DNA of 64,000 nucleotides from Providencia alcalifaciens. Lineage in GTDB: Bacteria > Pseudomonadota > Gammaproteobacteria > Enterobacterales > Enterobacteriaceae. The notes below the pieces were generated by a model. The model worked only from the letters and a program-made list of their open reading frames with translations. It made no database searches and was not told the origin of the DNA. Location: NCBI RefSeq assembly GCF_020271745.1, contig NZ_CP084296.1, positions 2,418,001 through 2,482,000 of the forward strand, in the 5' to 3' direction. The position numbers were made by a program, and so were the translations under genes. Numbering within the stretch: the stretch's first letter is position 1; every line of letters starts with the position of its first letter. This document shows positions 16,739 to 25,650 of the stretch, in pieces.

Positions 16739-17841
16739 ATAATATCACTGTAACGTCTCCATTATTACCACCATTAGAAGAGTTAACTCCATATTTAGAA
16801 GATATCTGGTCAAGAAAGTGGCTAACCAATAATGGGCACTATCATCAATTACTCGAAAAAGAACTATGTGATTATCTCAAAGTTGATTATATCTCACTAT
16901 TTTCAAATGGCACATTAGCTTTAATCACCGCATTACAATCTCTAGAGCTAAAAGGTGAGGTTATTACAACGCCTTATAGTTTTGTAGCAACCAGCCATGC
17001 TATTTTGCTAAATAATTTAAAACCCGTATTTGTTGATATCGACCCAAACACCTTTAACCTAGATCCTAAAAAAATCGAAGAAGCAATCACTGAGCATACA
17101 TCAGCCATACTTCCAGTACATGTTTATGGTAATCCTTGTGATCATGATGCGATTCAAAAAATTGCAGACAAACATGGATTAAAAGTAATTTATGATGCTG
17201 CGCATGCCTTTGGTGTTACTAAAGATGGAATATCCGTTCTTAATTGGGGCGATCTTTCAATTCTCAGTTTTCATGCTACTAAGGCATATTCCACTATTGA
17301 AGGTGGTGCTATTATCTGTCATACCAAAGCAATGAAAGAAAAATTAGATAGGTTAAAAAACTTTGGTTATGAATCAGGAATTGAAATATCAATGCTAGGC
17401 TCAAATGCAAAAATGAATGAAGTGCAGGCCGCATTTGGATTAGCAACACTTAAGCATATTGATAATGCAATAAGCATAAGAAATAATATCGCTAAAATAT
17501 ATCGGGAAGAAATTAGCAAGATAAAAGGATTAACTTTTTTATCTCCATCTGAAGATGTTAAATTCAATGATTCTTATTTTCCTATTTTTGTTGATGAAAA
17601 AAAATTTGGTATGAGTAGAGATGAACTTTATTTTAAACTTAAAGAAAATAATATTTTATCTAGAAGGTATTTTTACCCGTTGATAACAGATTTTTCTTTT
17701 TATAAAAACCATCCAAATATCGTAAAATATGATTTAAAAACATCAAAACAAGTATCGGATAATGTTATTTGTTTGCCAATACATCATAATGTAGATAGAG
17801 ATGATATAACAAAAATATTAAACTTACTAGTCAACAAATAA
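16735..17841 (+). CDS. DegT/DnrJ/EryC1 sugar aminotransferase (VioA-like)
   Basis: A PLP enzyme of 368 residues. The start MNNITVTSPLLPPLEEL, then WLTNNGHYHQLLE, resembles VioA-type dTDP-4-amino-4,6-dideoxyglucose transaminases. Motifs are FSNGTLALITALQ, TTPYSFVATSHAI, IYDAAHAFGV and the Schiff-base lysine in SFHATKAYSTIEGG. With RmlA/RmlB it should yield dTDP-Qui4N (or the galacto epimer Fuc4N), which sequence alone cannot separate. ATG at 16735 overlaps the wzx stop; the longer frame back to 16606 lies within wzx and is not used. It is followed by an acetyltransferase and an ATP-grasp ligase. Confidence 0.88.
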   Translation: MNNITVTSPLLPPLEELTPYLEDIWSRKWLTNNGHYHQLLEKELCDYLKVDYISLFSNGTLALITALQSLELKGEVITTPYSFVATSHAILLNNLKPVFVDIDPNTFNLDPKKIEEAITEHTSAILPVHVYGNPCDHDAIQKIADKHGLKVIYDAAHAFGVTKDGISVLNWGDLSILSFHATKAYSTIEGGAIICHTKAMKEKLDRLKNFGYESGIEISMLGSNAKMNEVQAAFGLATLKHIDNAISIRNNIAKIYREEISKIKGLTFLSPSEDVKFNDSYFPIFVDEKKFGMSRDELYFKLKENNILSRRYFYPLITDFSFYKNHPNIVKYDLKTSKQVSDNVICLPIHHNVDRDDITKILNLLVNK

Positions 17842-17851
17842 TTTGCATAAA

Positions 17852-18283
17852 ATGAATGTATCTAATGATATCAGTTTGCTTAATAAAGACAGTTTTATTG
17901 ATTTTTTAAATAATGTTAACTCGGATTTCACCCCCTCTCTTGATAAAAAAATAAACTTTAGTGAATACTATTATAAAGTAATAAATAATGCCAAGGTGAT
18001 ATTTATCATTGAAAAAAAAACAATAATTTCTCTAATGGTATATTATGATAATTTAGATGAGGCCCAAATAACATTAGTTGCTGTAAGAAATTCATATAGA
18101 GGAAAAAGAATATCATATTTATTGTTCGAGTCCCTTTTTAAACTAATTAATAAACCCATAAATATCATTACATGGGATGATAATACCGTATCAAAAAGAT
18201 TATACATGAAATTAGGGTTTATAATAAAAAATAGATATATTAACAAATATGGCATAAGTGAAGTTTTAATGGTGAAAAAATGA
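17852..18283 (+). CDS. GNAT-family N-acetyltransferase
   Basis: About 143 residues. The central pattern (MVYYDNLDEAQITLVAVRNSYRGKRISYLLFESLF, then VSKRLYMKLGFII) shows the GNAT acetyl-CoA loop R-x-x-G-(K)-x and the C-terminal YxKLGF motif. The substrate could be the amino sugar made by the neighbouring aminotransferase, or the amino acid later attached to it. ATG at 17852 is chosen; a TTG at 17843 is equally possible. Its stop overlaps the ATG of the ATP-grasp gene, so the two are probably co-translated. Confidence 0.75.
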   Translation: MNVSNDISLLNKDSFIDFLNNVNSDFTPSLDKKINFSEYYYKVINNAKVIFIIEKKTIISLMVYYDNLDEAQITLVAVRNSYRGKRISYLLFESLFKLINKPINIITWDDNTVSKRLYMKLGFIIKNRYINKYGISEVLMVKK

Positions 18284-19299
18284 ACATATTATTAACATCT
18301 GTTGGTAGGCGTACATACCTAGTTGATTATTTTAAAGATGCATTAATAGAATCACAGGGTAAAGTTTTCGCTGCAAATAGTACCTTTACTTATGCTATGA
18401 CTCATGCTGATTCATACATAATAACACCTGAGATATATTCAAATAATTATATTGATTTTTTATTACAATATTGTAAAGAAAACAATATAAATGTCATTAT
18501 CTCGTTATTTGATATTGATTTGCCTATATTGGCTAAAAATAAGCAAAAGTTTTTAGATATTGGTATAAATATTATCGTATCTTCTCCAAATGTCATTGAT
18601 ACATGTAATGACAAATGGAAAACATATCTTTTTTTAGTTGAAAAAAATATTCCAACCCCAAAAACTTTTTTATCATTATCAGAAGTACATAATGCTATTG
18701 AAAATAATACATTAGAGCTACCTTTAATAATCAAACCTCGTTGGGGAATGGGCTCAATTGGTATTTATAAAGCAGAAACAATAGATGAGCTAAATATTTT
18801 TTATAAAAAAGTAAAAAATGAAATTCAATCAACATATCTTAAGTATGAGTCAGCCTTAGATATTGAAAAATCAGTTCTTATACAGCAGTATATTTCTGGT
18901 AATGAATATGGTTTAGAAATTATTAATGATTTAAATAGTAATTATATCACCACATTTTGTAAGCAAAAAGTTGCTATGCGTTCTGGAGAAACAGATCAAG
19001 CTCTAACTATTAATAATCCAGCTCTTCATAAAATTGGTGAGTTCTTATCAAAAGAATTAGGCCATATTTCTATTTTAGATACTGATTGTTTAGAACAAAA
19101 TGGTGAGTTCTATATATTAGAAATGAATGCTCGATTTGGAGGACAATATCCATTCTCTCATTTAGCGGGAGCAAATATTCCTAAGCAGATAATTGAGTGG
19201 ATTTCGAATGGTCAAACTAAAAATGAGTATGTTACCATTAAAGAAAACGTTCTCTGCTGTAAAGATATCAAACCAACTATTATTAAAAATGAATATTAA
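18280..19299 (+). CDS. ATP-grasp ligase in amino-sugar modification
   Basis: 339 residues with an N-terminal Rossmann-like part (MNILLTSVGRRTYLVDYFKDAL) and an ATP-grasp fold. Visible are LIIKPRWGMGSIGIY (ATP-binding Lys and Gly loop), VLIQQYISGNEYGLEI, and the Mg-binding LEMNARFGGQYPFSH near residue 295. Such enzymes join a carboxylate to an amine. In polysaccharide loci they have been linked to amino-acid amides on aminosugars. Its place after an aminotransferase and an acetyltransferase suggests it acylates the 4-amino group of Qui4N/Fuc4N with an amino acid. That role is inference. Confidence 0.75.
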   Translation: MNILLTSVGRRTYLVDYFKDALIESQGKVFAANSTFTYAMTHADSYIITPEIYSNNYIDFLLQYCKENNINVIISLFDIDLPILAKNKQKFLDIGINIIVSSPNVIDTCNDKWKTYLFLVEKNIPTPKTFLSLSEVHNAIENNTLELPLIIKPRWGMGSIGIYKAETIDELNIFYKKVKNEIQSTYLKYESALDIEKSVLIQQYISGNEYGLEIINDLNSNYITTFCKQKVAMRSGETDQALTINNPALHKIGEFLSKELGHISILDTDCLEQNGEFYILEMNARFGGQYPFSHLAGANIPKQIIEWISNGQTKNEYVTIKENVLCCKDIKPTIIKNEY

Positions 19300-20305
19300 T
19301 CCTTTAAAAGCCCCCGGAAATGAAGCTTCAATCATGAAGCATTGGAAATATACAGATAAAGTATATGTTAGCTGTGTTTGCATTACATTTAATCAAGAAG
19401 GTTATATTAGAGATGCAATTAATGGAATGTTAGCACAGGTTACAGATTATAGGTTTGAAGTGATAATTCATGATGATGTTTCTAACGATAACACTCGAAA
19501 AATCCTTTTAGAGTATAAAAATAAGTACCCTAATATCATTAAGTTAGTTTTACAAACTGAAAATCAATATCAACAAGGAAAAAAGATAACTCCATTAGCT
19601 ATAGCTCACGCTGATGGCGAATATATCGCTTTATGTGAAGGTGATGATTATTGGATTGATGAGTATAAACTTCAAAAACAAATCAAAGAATTAATTTCAA
19701 ATCCTAACGTAAATCTTGTTATAACTCAGGCACTATCTTTATATCCAGATGAAACAACAAAAAAATTTTGTAATTTAGGAAGCACTAAAAGATATATTTC
19801 TTTTGCTGATTGCATACTTGGACCTAAAAAAGACTTTTATCCAACAGCAACCTTTTTCTTTAAAAGAAGTATTATTTTATCATTACCGGATTGGTTCTAT
19901 ACTATCGCGCCAGTTGGTGATTATTATATACAACTATTTGCTTCATATAATAATGGCTGTATATATCTACCTGACGTGACGTCAACATATCGTAGAGATT
20001 CTATTGGAAGTTGGAGCCAATCATTAAACTTCAATAAATTTATTTCTGATCGTAAAAATAGAATCAATTGTAATAAACTCATCTCCGAAGAATTACAGTT
20101 GAATAAACTAGAAAAATTAGCTTTAAATAGAAGCTTATTTATATATAAAAAAGACATTACCCTTTCTTATCTACGGCATAAAAAATATTTTATTTTCATC
20201 CTTAACATAATTATTAATTTCTTTAGTAGTCCCATTGATTATTCAAAAATCATGTTTATATCTTTAGTAAGGAAAATAGGGACATATATTCAATCTGGTG
20301 ATTAA
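19289..20305 (+). CDS. Family 2 glycosyltransferase
   Basis: 338 residues from ATG at 19289, which overlaps the end of the ATP-grasp gene by 11 bases. A GT-A fold is shown by SCVCITFNQEGYIRDAINGML, EVIIHDDVSNDNT and the DxD-like CEGDDYWID. The C-terminus is hydrophobic and basic. It transfers one sugar of the repeat unit on the cytoplasmic face; donor and linkage cannot be read. A start at 19334 is possible. Very AT-rich. An IS1 relic follows directly after it. Confidence 0.88.
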   Translation: MNINPLKAPGNEASIMKHWKYTDKVYVSCVCITFNQEGYIRDAINGMLAQVTDYRFEVIIHDDVSNDNTRKILLEYKNKYPNIIKLVLQTENQYQQGKKITPLAIAHADGEYIALCEGDDYWIDEYKLQKQIKELISNPNVNLVITQALSLYPDETTKKFCNLGSTKRYISFADCILGPKKDFYPTATFFFKRSIILSLPDWFYTIAPVGDYYIQLFASYNNGCIYLPDVTSTYRRDSIGSWSQSLNFNKFISDRKNRINCNKLISEELQLNKLEKLALNRSLFIYKKDITLSYLRHKKYFIFILNIIINFFSSPIDYSKIMFISLVRKIGTYIQSGD

Positions 20306-20339
20306 CCTGTAATAGAGGGTAATTTACTTGAGAATGTTA

Positions 20340-20553
20340 ATGGCTAAAGCCAATATAAAGTGTCTATTTTGTCAACAAACCCACACAGTGAAAAAAATAA
20401 ATTAGGGAGTAGTAACCATCAACGTTATCATTGCCAAGATTGCCGCCGAATCTTTTAACTTGGTTATTAATATAGTACCTGCAAGCCGGCCCCAAAGATG
20501 AAATTATCGTTCCCGCGATGAATAACTCCAGTATTTGTGATACCGTTATAGTT
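20340..20553 (+). pseudogene. Relic of an IS1-family insA gene
   Basis: From ATG at 20340 the broken frames read MAKANIKCLFCQQTHTVKK, then SSNHQRYHCQDCRRIF, then YSTCKP and PAMNNSSICDT. This matches the zinc-finger InsA of IS1 (MATISVKCRFCG..DPVKK..G.GGHPRYRCQACCRTFQLDYTYNACQPG) with in-frame stops and frameshifts. It is much more diverged than the IS1 copy at 23285, so it is an older insertion. Confidence 0.7.
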
Positions 20554-20700
20554 CTTCTTATTAGTATTAATACTATTGTTTACACTTTAATACTCTTACC
20601 ACAACAGGTGACGTCTTTACCTCTTTATAATTTGCATATTGTGTTGCTTTGCAAAGTCAATGAGCAATAGTCTTTTGTTCCTAACAAGAAGAAACAGTGT

Positions 20701-20790
20701 ATTCATATTTATTCAAAATAAATAAAAAATATTGCTGGGTTGTCTCATTCTACCTATAATTGAAACCATTTATTTAAGATAAGTTGCTTA
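20701..20790 (+). repeat. Promoter-bearing repeat, copy B
   Basis: Matches copy A (12445-12538). The promoter is TTGCTG (20732-20737), 17-base spacer, TATAAT (20755-20760). It points to wzy, which starts 230 bases downstream, and could drive the distal half of the cluster independently of the JUMPstart promoter. Confidence 0.75.
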
Positions 20791-20984
20791 AAGAACAACT
20801 ATTTCCCATATCTAGTACAACGAGGCAAGCAAATTCATTTATTTTTCAAAAAAATAATAAAGCCGCAATATCATTATGTTATAAATTTATGATGAAATTT
20901 CCATTGAAATCATCCAGCTATAAATTACTATTCAAAATGTTGATGAAAATATCGTTCCAAAATATATTAAACTATAGGATGTAA
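20784..20984 (+). pseudogene. Probable 3' remnant of a glycosyltransferase gene
   Basis: 66 codons begin inside the promoter repeat with only a TTG. The peptide has a basic, hydrophobic tail (LCYKFMMKFPLKSSSYKLLFKMLMKISFQNILNYRM) like the C-termini of membrane-associated glycosyltransferases in these clusters. It ends 4 bases before wzy, as a real upstream gene would. The 5' part seems to have been replaced by the repeat and IS debris. Confidence 0.4.
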
Positions 20985-20988
20985 TAGT

Positions 20989-21918
20989 GTGTCTTTATTA
21001 AGCTATATTTTCCGATTTTTAATTTTAACGCCATGTATATATTTTCTATATTACCCATTTAAATATAACCCTGACTATATAGCGTATTTTCATGATTACG
21101 AAAATAGTTCATTTTCATATGAGTTCTTATATGAATGGCTGTCTTATTTAATAAAGGTATTGTTTGATTTGAACTTTAATGATTATTGGCTGTTGTTGAT
21201 GTTTTTTCAAATTGCTCTAATGGCTATCGTATATAATCGTTTTGTGTTATTATTACTTGCTTATCCAATGATAATTTCCTTAAGCCAATTTTTATATGGA
21301 ACACAAGTAAGATATTCAATATCCATATTGTTTTTATTAATTTCAATCAGATTAATAAATAGAACTTTTAAGGCATTTCCTACTATTTTAATACCTATAC
21401 TATTTCATTATGGCATGGCTATTCTTGCACTACTTTTTATTTTCACAAGGAAATTAAACTATCACTATTTAATTATTAATAAAGCAAAAGGATTCTTATT
21501 ATTAATATCATCGATTATGCTAATAAATTTAGTAGTATTAAATATAGAAAGTATAATTCAATTTACCCGATTTAAATATTATATTGGCTCAGACTCCTAT
21601 CTTGGAAACAAATCATGGTCTTCAATTCTATTTATATTCCTTTTTTTAGCATTATTACTTTATGGAATAAAAGTAAATGTTAGTTATAGAATACCTATAG
21701 TCAAATTATCTATTATTATTCTTGTTTTTTGTTTATCTACATCTTCAATTGCAATCTTATCTGGCCGAGTTTTACTTGTCTTCTTAGTTATTTCTCCCAT
21801 ATTGATATATGAATTATTTAGAATATCAAAATTGAATTTATATACTGCTCTACTGCTAATCTTATACATTATAACGAACATATCCTTTTATATTAAAAAT
21901 GACTATTACTTTTATTAA
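20989..21918 (+). CDS. wzy: O-antigen/capsule polymerase, EpsG-type Wzy
   Basis: 309 residues with about ten membrane segments and a GTG start. The N-terminal region (YYPFKYNPDYIAYFHDYENSSFSYEFLYEWLSYLIK) and GTQVRYSISILFLLIS match the EpsG family of Wzy-like polymerases, in which the DY..Y...E..Y section is conserved. It should link repeat units at the periplasmic side. Gene assignment rests on topology and EpsG-like motifs, as Wzy proteins share little sequence. Confidence 0.82.
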   Translation: MSLLSYIFRFLILTPCIYFLYYPFKYNPDYIAYFHDYENSSFSYEFLYEWLSYLIKVLFDLNFNDYWLLLMFFQIALMAIVYNRFVLLLLAYPMIISLSQFLYGTQVRYSISILFLLISIRLINRTFKAFPTILIPILFHYGMAILALLFIFTRKLNYHYLIINKAKGFLLLISSIMLINLVVLNIESIIQFTRFKYYIGSDSYLGNKSWSSILFIFLFLALLLYGIKVNVSYRIPIVKLSIIILVFCLSTSSIAILSGRVLLVFLVISPILIYELFRISKLNLYTALLLILYIITNISFYIKNDYYFY

Positions 21919-22968
21919 ATGAAACTATTACACTTATACCATAAAACATATAATGCCGGTGATGGTATTACTAATGTTGTATCTAATTTATCTAAATATC
22001 AGAATAAAATACCACATATAGAAAGTTTCCACCTTGCTTTTTCCTCTGATGATAAGTTAAAGCAAAAGGCTGAATTTAAAACAATTTCTTTTTTTAAATT
22101 ACTCTTTCAGATAAAGTCTTACTCTCCAGATTTTATCTATGTGCACGGTATTTTTAAAATAAAATCACCTATTTTAATTACATCACTGAAACTGATGGGG
22201 TTCAAAATAATACTTGTCCCTCATTGTTCTTTAATGAAAAGAACTATACTTCATAAAAAAATAAAGAAGTCAATTTACCTTTCTATATTTAAAAAAATAT
22301 CATTTCAACATGTTGACTTCATACAATACTTAAATAAAGAAGAAAAAAATGATTCTATTTTTATTTCTAATAAAATAAAAACATATATTTTACCTAATGG
22401 AGTGAGTGTGAATGCTCCCATAAAGCAAAAAAACTTTAAAGAAATAAAACCTTTCTATTTAGGTAGGTGTGATATTTACCACAAAGGATTGGATCTATTA
22501 ATAAACAGTCTTAACATTTTTTATAAAAAAACACAAAGTAATATTTTATTTAATATCTACGGTGCTGATAAAAAACAAACTCTTGAATTAATAAATCTAA
22601 AGCCCAATAAAAACATTATAATTAGGCCACCTATATTTGGACTTAAAAAAGAAGAAGTTTTAGAAAGTAATAATATATTTATTATGACCTCTCGTTACGA
22701 AGGCCTGCCAGTATCAGTATTAGAAGCACTAGCGTATGGAAACATTTGCTTACTAACTGAAGGAACTAATATGGCGAAAATTATAAAAAAATATAACTGT
22801 GGCTTTGTTATAAAAAATATCAACGATATTTATTATACTTTCAACAAAATAAAAAATATGCCTGAGAACGAATTAATAGAAATGTCAACTAATGCAAAAA
22901 ATTTAGTAAATGAAAGTTATAATTGGCAGTCAATTGCTAATTTATCTATAAAAAAAATAATTAGTTAA
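21919..22968 (+). CDS. Family 4 glycosyltransferase
   Basis: 349 residues, GT-B fold. It starts at the base after the wzy stop. It has an N-terminal glycine loop (HKTYNAGDGITNVVSNL), YLGRCDIYHKGLDLLI at the donor domain, and the retaining-enzyme motif SRYEGLPVSVLEALA (E-x7-E) near residue 265. It adds one sugar, donor unknown. Extremely AT-rich, with many Lys/Asn/Ile codons. The 316 bases after it hold no gene and run into an IS1-family element. Confidence 0.88.
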   Translation: MKLLHLYHKTYNAGDGITNVVSNLSKYQNKIPHIESFHLAFSSDDKLKQKAEFKTISFFKLLFQIKSYSPDFIYVHGIFKIKSPILITSLKLMGFKIILVPHCSLMKRTILHKKIKKSIYLSIFKKISFQHVDFIQYLNKEEKNDSIFISNKIKTYILPNGVSVNAPIKQKNFKEIKPFYLGRCDIYHKGLDLLINSLNIFYKKTQSNILFNIYGADKKQTLELINLKPNKNIIIRPPIFGLKKEEVLESNNIFIMTSRYEGLPVSVLEALAYGNICLLTEGTNMAKIIKKYNCGFVIKNINDIYYTFNKIKNMPENELIEMSTNAKNLVNESYNWQSIANLSIKKIIS

Positions 22969-23284
22969 TTTATATTCTATACTATTGAGGTAACTACTTT
23001 CAACGAAATTAAAACAACTATAGCATAATGCGACCCTAATTCTAAATGAAGTAAAAATTTAATATTTTTTATGAAAAAGATTAGTGTGTATTAACCTTTC
23101 CGGTATAAAAAATAGGTGGCAGATGGATCTATTATAATGGTTTCGCCAAAAATAAAAAATGCCTCCAAATACTGAGCAATGACGGCTCGGTATGAAAAAT
23201 GAGCCAAAAAATCAAAAAAGACTATAATGACCTGCATGTTTTAGGTATAGAATATACTATGTCAAACTCAGAGTGTTAAAATCG

Positions 23285-23862
23285 GGTCACGTATCCAAAG
23301 GGTTGATGGCATTTCAAACGTAATACTCTCGCTCAATGAAAGTCCCAATGATCTTGTCATGCATGCCGGATGATTTTGAATACCCTAACGTCTTGCGATT
23401 AAGTCGTTTCAATCGGTTACGCAACGTCAGATTTTCACGCTCAATTCGCTGTGTATATAGCTTTCCTAAAATAGGTTTTTCGCTAGGGAGTGTCTCTTTG
23501 TACGCCCTGTAACCATCCGTACACCAAAAAGCGATACGGAACCCAGACAGCAGTTTTAACAATTTCCCCAGTGTTTTCTTGCTTCGGGAACCAAATACAT
23601 GAGCGAATACCCGCATTATTCATGGCAAGCTCAACCACTTGCTCTTTGATGCCGGGCTGACAAGCGTTGTAGGTATAATCGAGTTGAAAAGTGCGGCAAC
23701 AGGCCTGACAGCGATAACGGGGATGACCTCCATTGCCGGTGCCATGTTTTTTAACAGGGTCGGTTAATCCACAGAATCGGCATTTTACTGAAATGGTAGC
23801 CATACTAAGCCTCAACAGAAAAGCTCAGTTTACCCCATTATCAACTTATTGAATACTCGACC
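23285..23862 (-). mobile_element. IS1-family element with an internal deletion
   Basis: The ends are inverted repeats of the form GGT....TATCCAA...GTTGAT (23285-23307) and GGT....TATTCAA...GTTGAT read inward from 23862. Length is 578 bases, versus about 770 for IS1. The missing piece is the end of insA and the start of insB. No clear target duplication is seen. It lies antisense to the polysaccharide genes, between two glycosyltransferases. Confidence 0.8.
23314..23803 (-). pseudogene. insA/insB of the IS1-family element, internally deleted
   Basis: From ATG at 23803 (GAGG upstream) InsA is intact through the zinc finger (VKCRFCG, YRCQACCRTF) up to MNNAGIR. The DNA then jumps to insB sequence. 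In another frame it continues FAHVFGSRSKKTLGKLLKLL, WCTDGYRAYKETLP and YTQRIERENLTLRNRLKRL to the end. The insA C-terminus and insB N-terminus, including the first catalytic residue region, are missing (about 200 bases), with a frameshift across the junction. No active transposase can be made from this copy. Confidence 0.8.
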
Positions 23863-23936
23863 ATTGTCTGGAATAAAATCCTTTTGGGATAGGTTCTTAA
23901 TTTTATGATATTTTCAATAATTAATAGGATATAAAT

Positions 23937-24752
23937 TTGGAAACCGCAGTTTTAATTCAAACCCATAATAATGCTAAATACATTTCCACTTTAGCTAAAC
24001 GAAATCCCTCAGTCCGTTTTTATGTTCATGTTGATAATAAAACTCCATTGACCTATAAAGAAATAGAAAAAAACAATATTAGTAACTTGTATCTAATAAA
24101 AAATAGAGTAGATGTATATTGGGGAGGAAGTAGTCAGTTAATTGCAACTTTAAGATTAATGATGGAAGCTATAAAAGATAGCAATAATAAGTACTTTCAT
24201 TTAATTAGTGGTGAATGTTTACCTCTTAAGTCTTTCGCTGATATAGAAGCAGAATGGAAATCAACTCCAGATATAAACTATATAGAGAGTCATAGGGATC
24301 CAACCTATGATTGGAGATTAAAGGCACTGTACTTTCATACTGATACTAAGTATTTAAGAACACCCTTGGGAAGAGTAATAACAAAAATGTTAAAATTTAG
24401 TACTATTTTTTTCACCACTTCAAAAATAGACAAAAATTATTATTTTGTAGGTTCTCAATGGTTTTCTGTTACACGGTCTACAATTAATAAATTCATTTCA
24501 ATTTACACTTCAACATCTTTTTTTTCTCATTTTAAGTATACTACATGTGCCGATGAGCATGCATTTCAAATTTTAGTTAGAATGTATGGCATTGATAATA
24601 TAGCAGATAATAATAAGAGGCTAATTATGTTTACTGATAAATCTAGCCCCATATATTTATCTGAAAAGATATTACAAAAAAATATTGAGGCATCAAACTT
24701 TTGGTTTGCTAGAAAAGTTAATGAAGATTTAGCCATAAGTTTCCTATTATAA
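23937..24752 (+). CDS. GT14-type (core-2/I-branching) glycosyltransferase
   Basis: 271 residues. The start METAVLIQTHNNAKYIS, with VRFYVHVDNKTP, YWGGSSQLIATLRLM, YFHLISGECLPLKS, FVGSQWFSVTR and a late CADEHAFQILV, matches bacterial members of the beta-1,6-N-acetylglucosaminyltransferase-like family (GT14). A TTG start with AGGAT upstream is the only start that keeps the N-terminus. Linkage and donor cannot be told. It is preceded by the IS1 element, which may affect expression. Confidence 0.85.
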   Translation: METAVLIQTHNNAKYISTLAKRNPSVRFYVHVDNKTPLTYKEIEKNNISNLYLIKNRVDVYWGGSSQLIATLRLMMEAIKDSNNKYFHLISGECLPLKSFADIEAEWKSTPDINYIESHRDPTYDWRLKALYFHTDTKYLRTPLGRVITKMLKFSTIFFTTSKIDKNYYFVGSQWFSVTRSTINKFISIYTSTSFFSHFKYTTCADEHAFQILVRMYGIDNIADNNKRLIMFTDKSSPIYLSEKILQKNIEASNFWFARKVNEDLAISFLL

Positions 24753-24825
24753 TAGTTAACACAAACTAACCTTATTAGATTATTTATTAAATTTATATTT
24801 ACCACGTATAATTGGTATTGTCATT

Positions 24826-25641
24826 ATGAATTTCTCCGTACTGCTTTCTATTTATAAAAATGAAAACTCTGATTTTTTAAACCAATCTTTACTCAGTATT
24901 ATGGTTGAGCAAAGTTATATTCCTACCGAAGTTATTCTCGTTAAAGATGGTCCTTTAACACCTGAGTTAGATAATGAAATTATTTATTGGAAAAAAAAAT
25001 TCCCTCATATTTTAAAGGTGATACCTTTAAAAGAAAATGTTGGTTTAGGCAATGCACTCAATGAAGGATTAAAACATTGTACTTATGATTGGGTTTTTCG
25101 TATGGATACAGATGATTACTGTGATCAAGAGCGCTTCCAAAAGCAAATAACGTTTATTCAATCTCATTCTGATATAGTGTTATTAGGTACATGTACCGAG
25201 GAGTTTGATATTTCCATGTCAAAGTCTATCGGTTTTAGAATAGTTCCTAGTTCACATCAAGAGATATGTAATTATATAAAGAGAAGAAATCCATTCAATC
25301 ATATGACTGTTGCATTTAATAAAGAAATTATTCAACATGTTGGTGGTTACCAGCATCATTTATACATGGAAGATTATAACTTGTGGATTAGAGTTATTTC
25401 CGCTGGTTACAAAGTTGCTAACTTACAAGATTGCTTAGTTAGAGTAAGAGGTGGCGATTCTATGGTCAAACGACGCAAAGGTATAACTTATATAAAAAGT
25501 GAATTTCAACTAGCTAAATTGAAAATTGAAAAAAAAATTGATACTCCACTTAATTCATACTTAAACTTTACACTACGTAGTATCCCTAGATTATTACCGA
25601 CTTCAATACTTTCAAAGATTTATAAAAAACTAAGAAAATAA
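24826..25641 (+). CDS. Family 2 glycosyltransferase (AmsE-like)
   Basis: 271 residues with SVLLSIYKNENSDFLNQSLLSI, VILVKDGPLTPEL, LKENVGLGNALNEGLKHC and the metal-binding FRMDTDDYCDQERF (DTDD). It resembles AmsE/WcaA-type transferases of capsule and O-antigen loci. A C-terminal amphipathic stretch (LRSIPRLLPTSILSKIYKKL) may hold it at the membrane. It ends 9 bases before the gnu-like gene. Confidence 0.88.
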   Translation: MNFSVLLSIYKNENSDFLNQSLLSIMVEQSYIPTEVILVKDGPLTPELDNEIIYWKKKFPHILKVIPLKENVGLGNALNEGLKHCTYDWVFRMDTDDYCDQERFQKQITFIQSHSDIVLLGTCTEEFDISMSKSIGFRIVPSSHQEICNYIKRRNPFNHMTVAFNKEIIQHVGGYQHHLYMEDYNLWIRVISAGYKVANLQDCLVRVRGGDSMVKRRKGITYIKSEFQLAKLKIEKKIDTPLNSYLNFTLRSIPRLLPTSILSKIYKKLRK

Positions 25642-25650
25642 AGGTTTATT

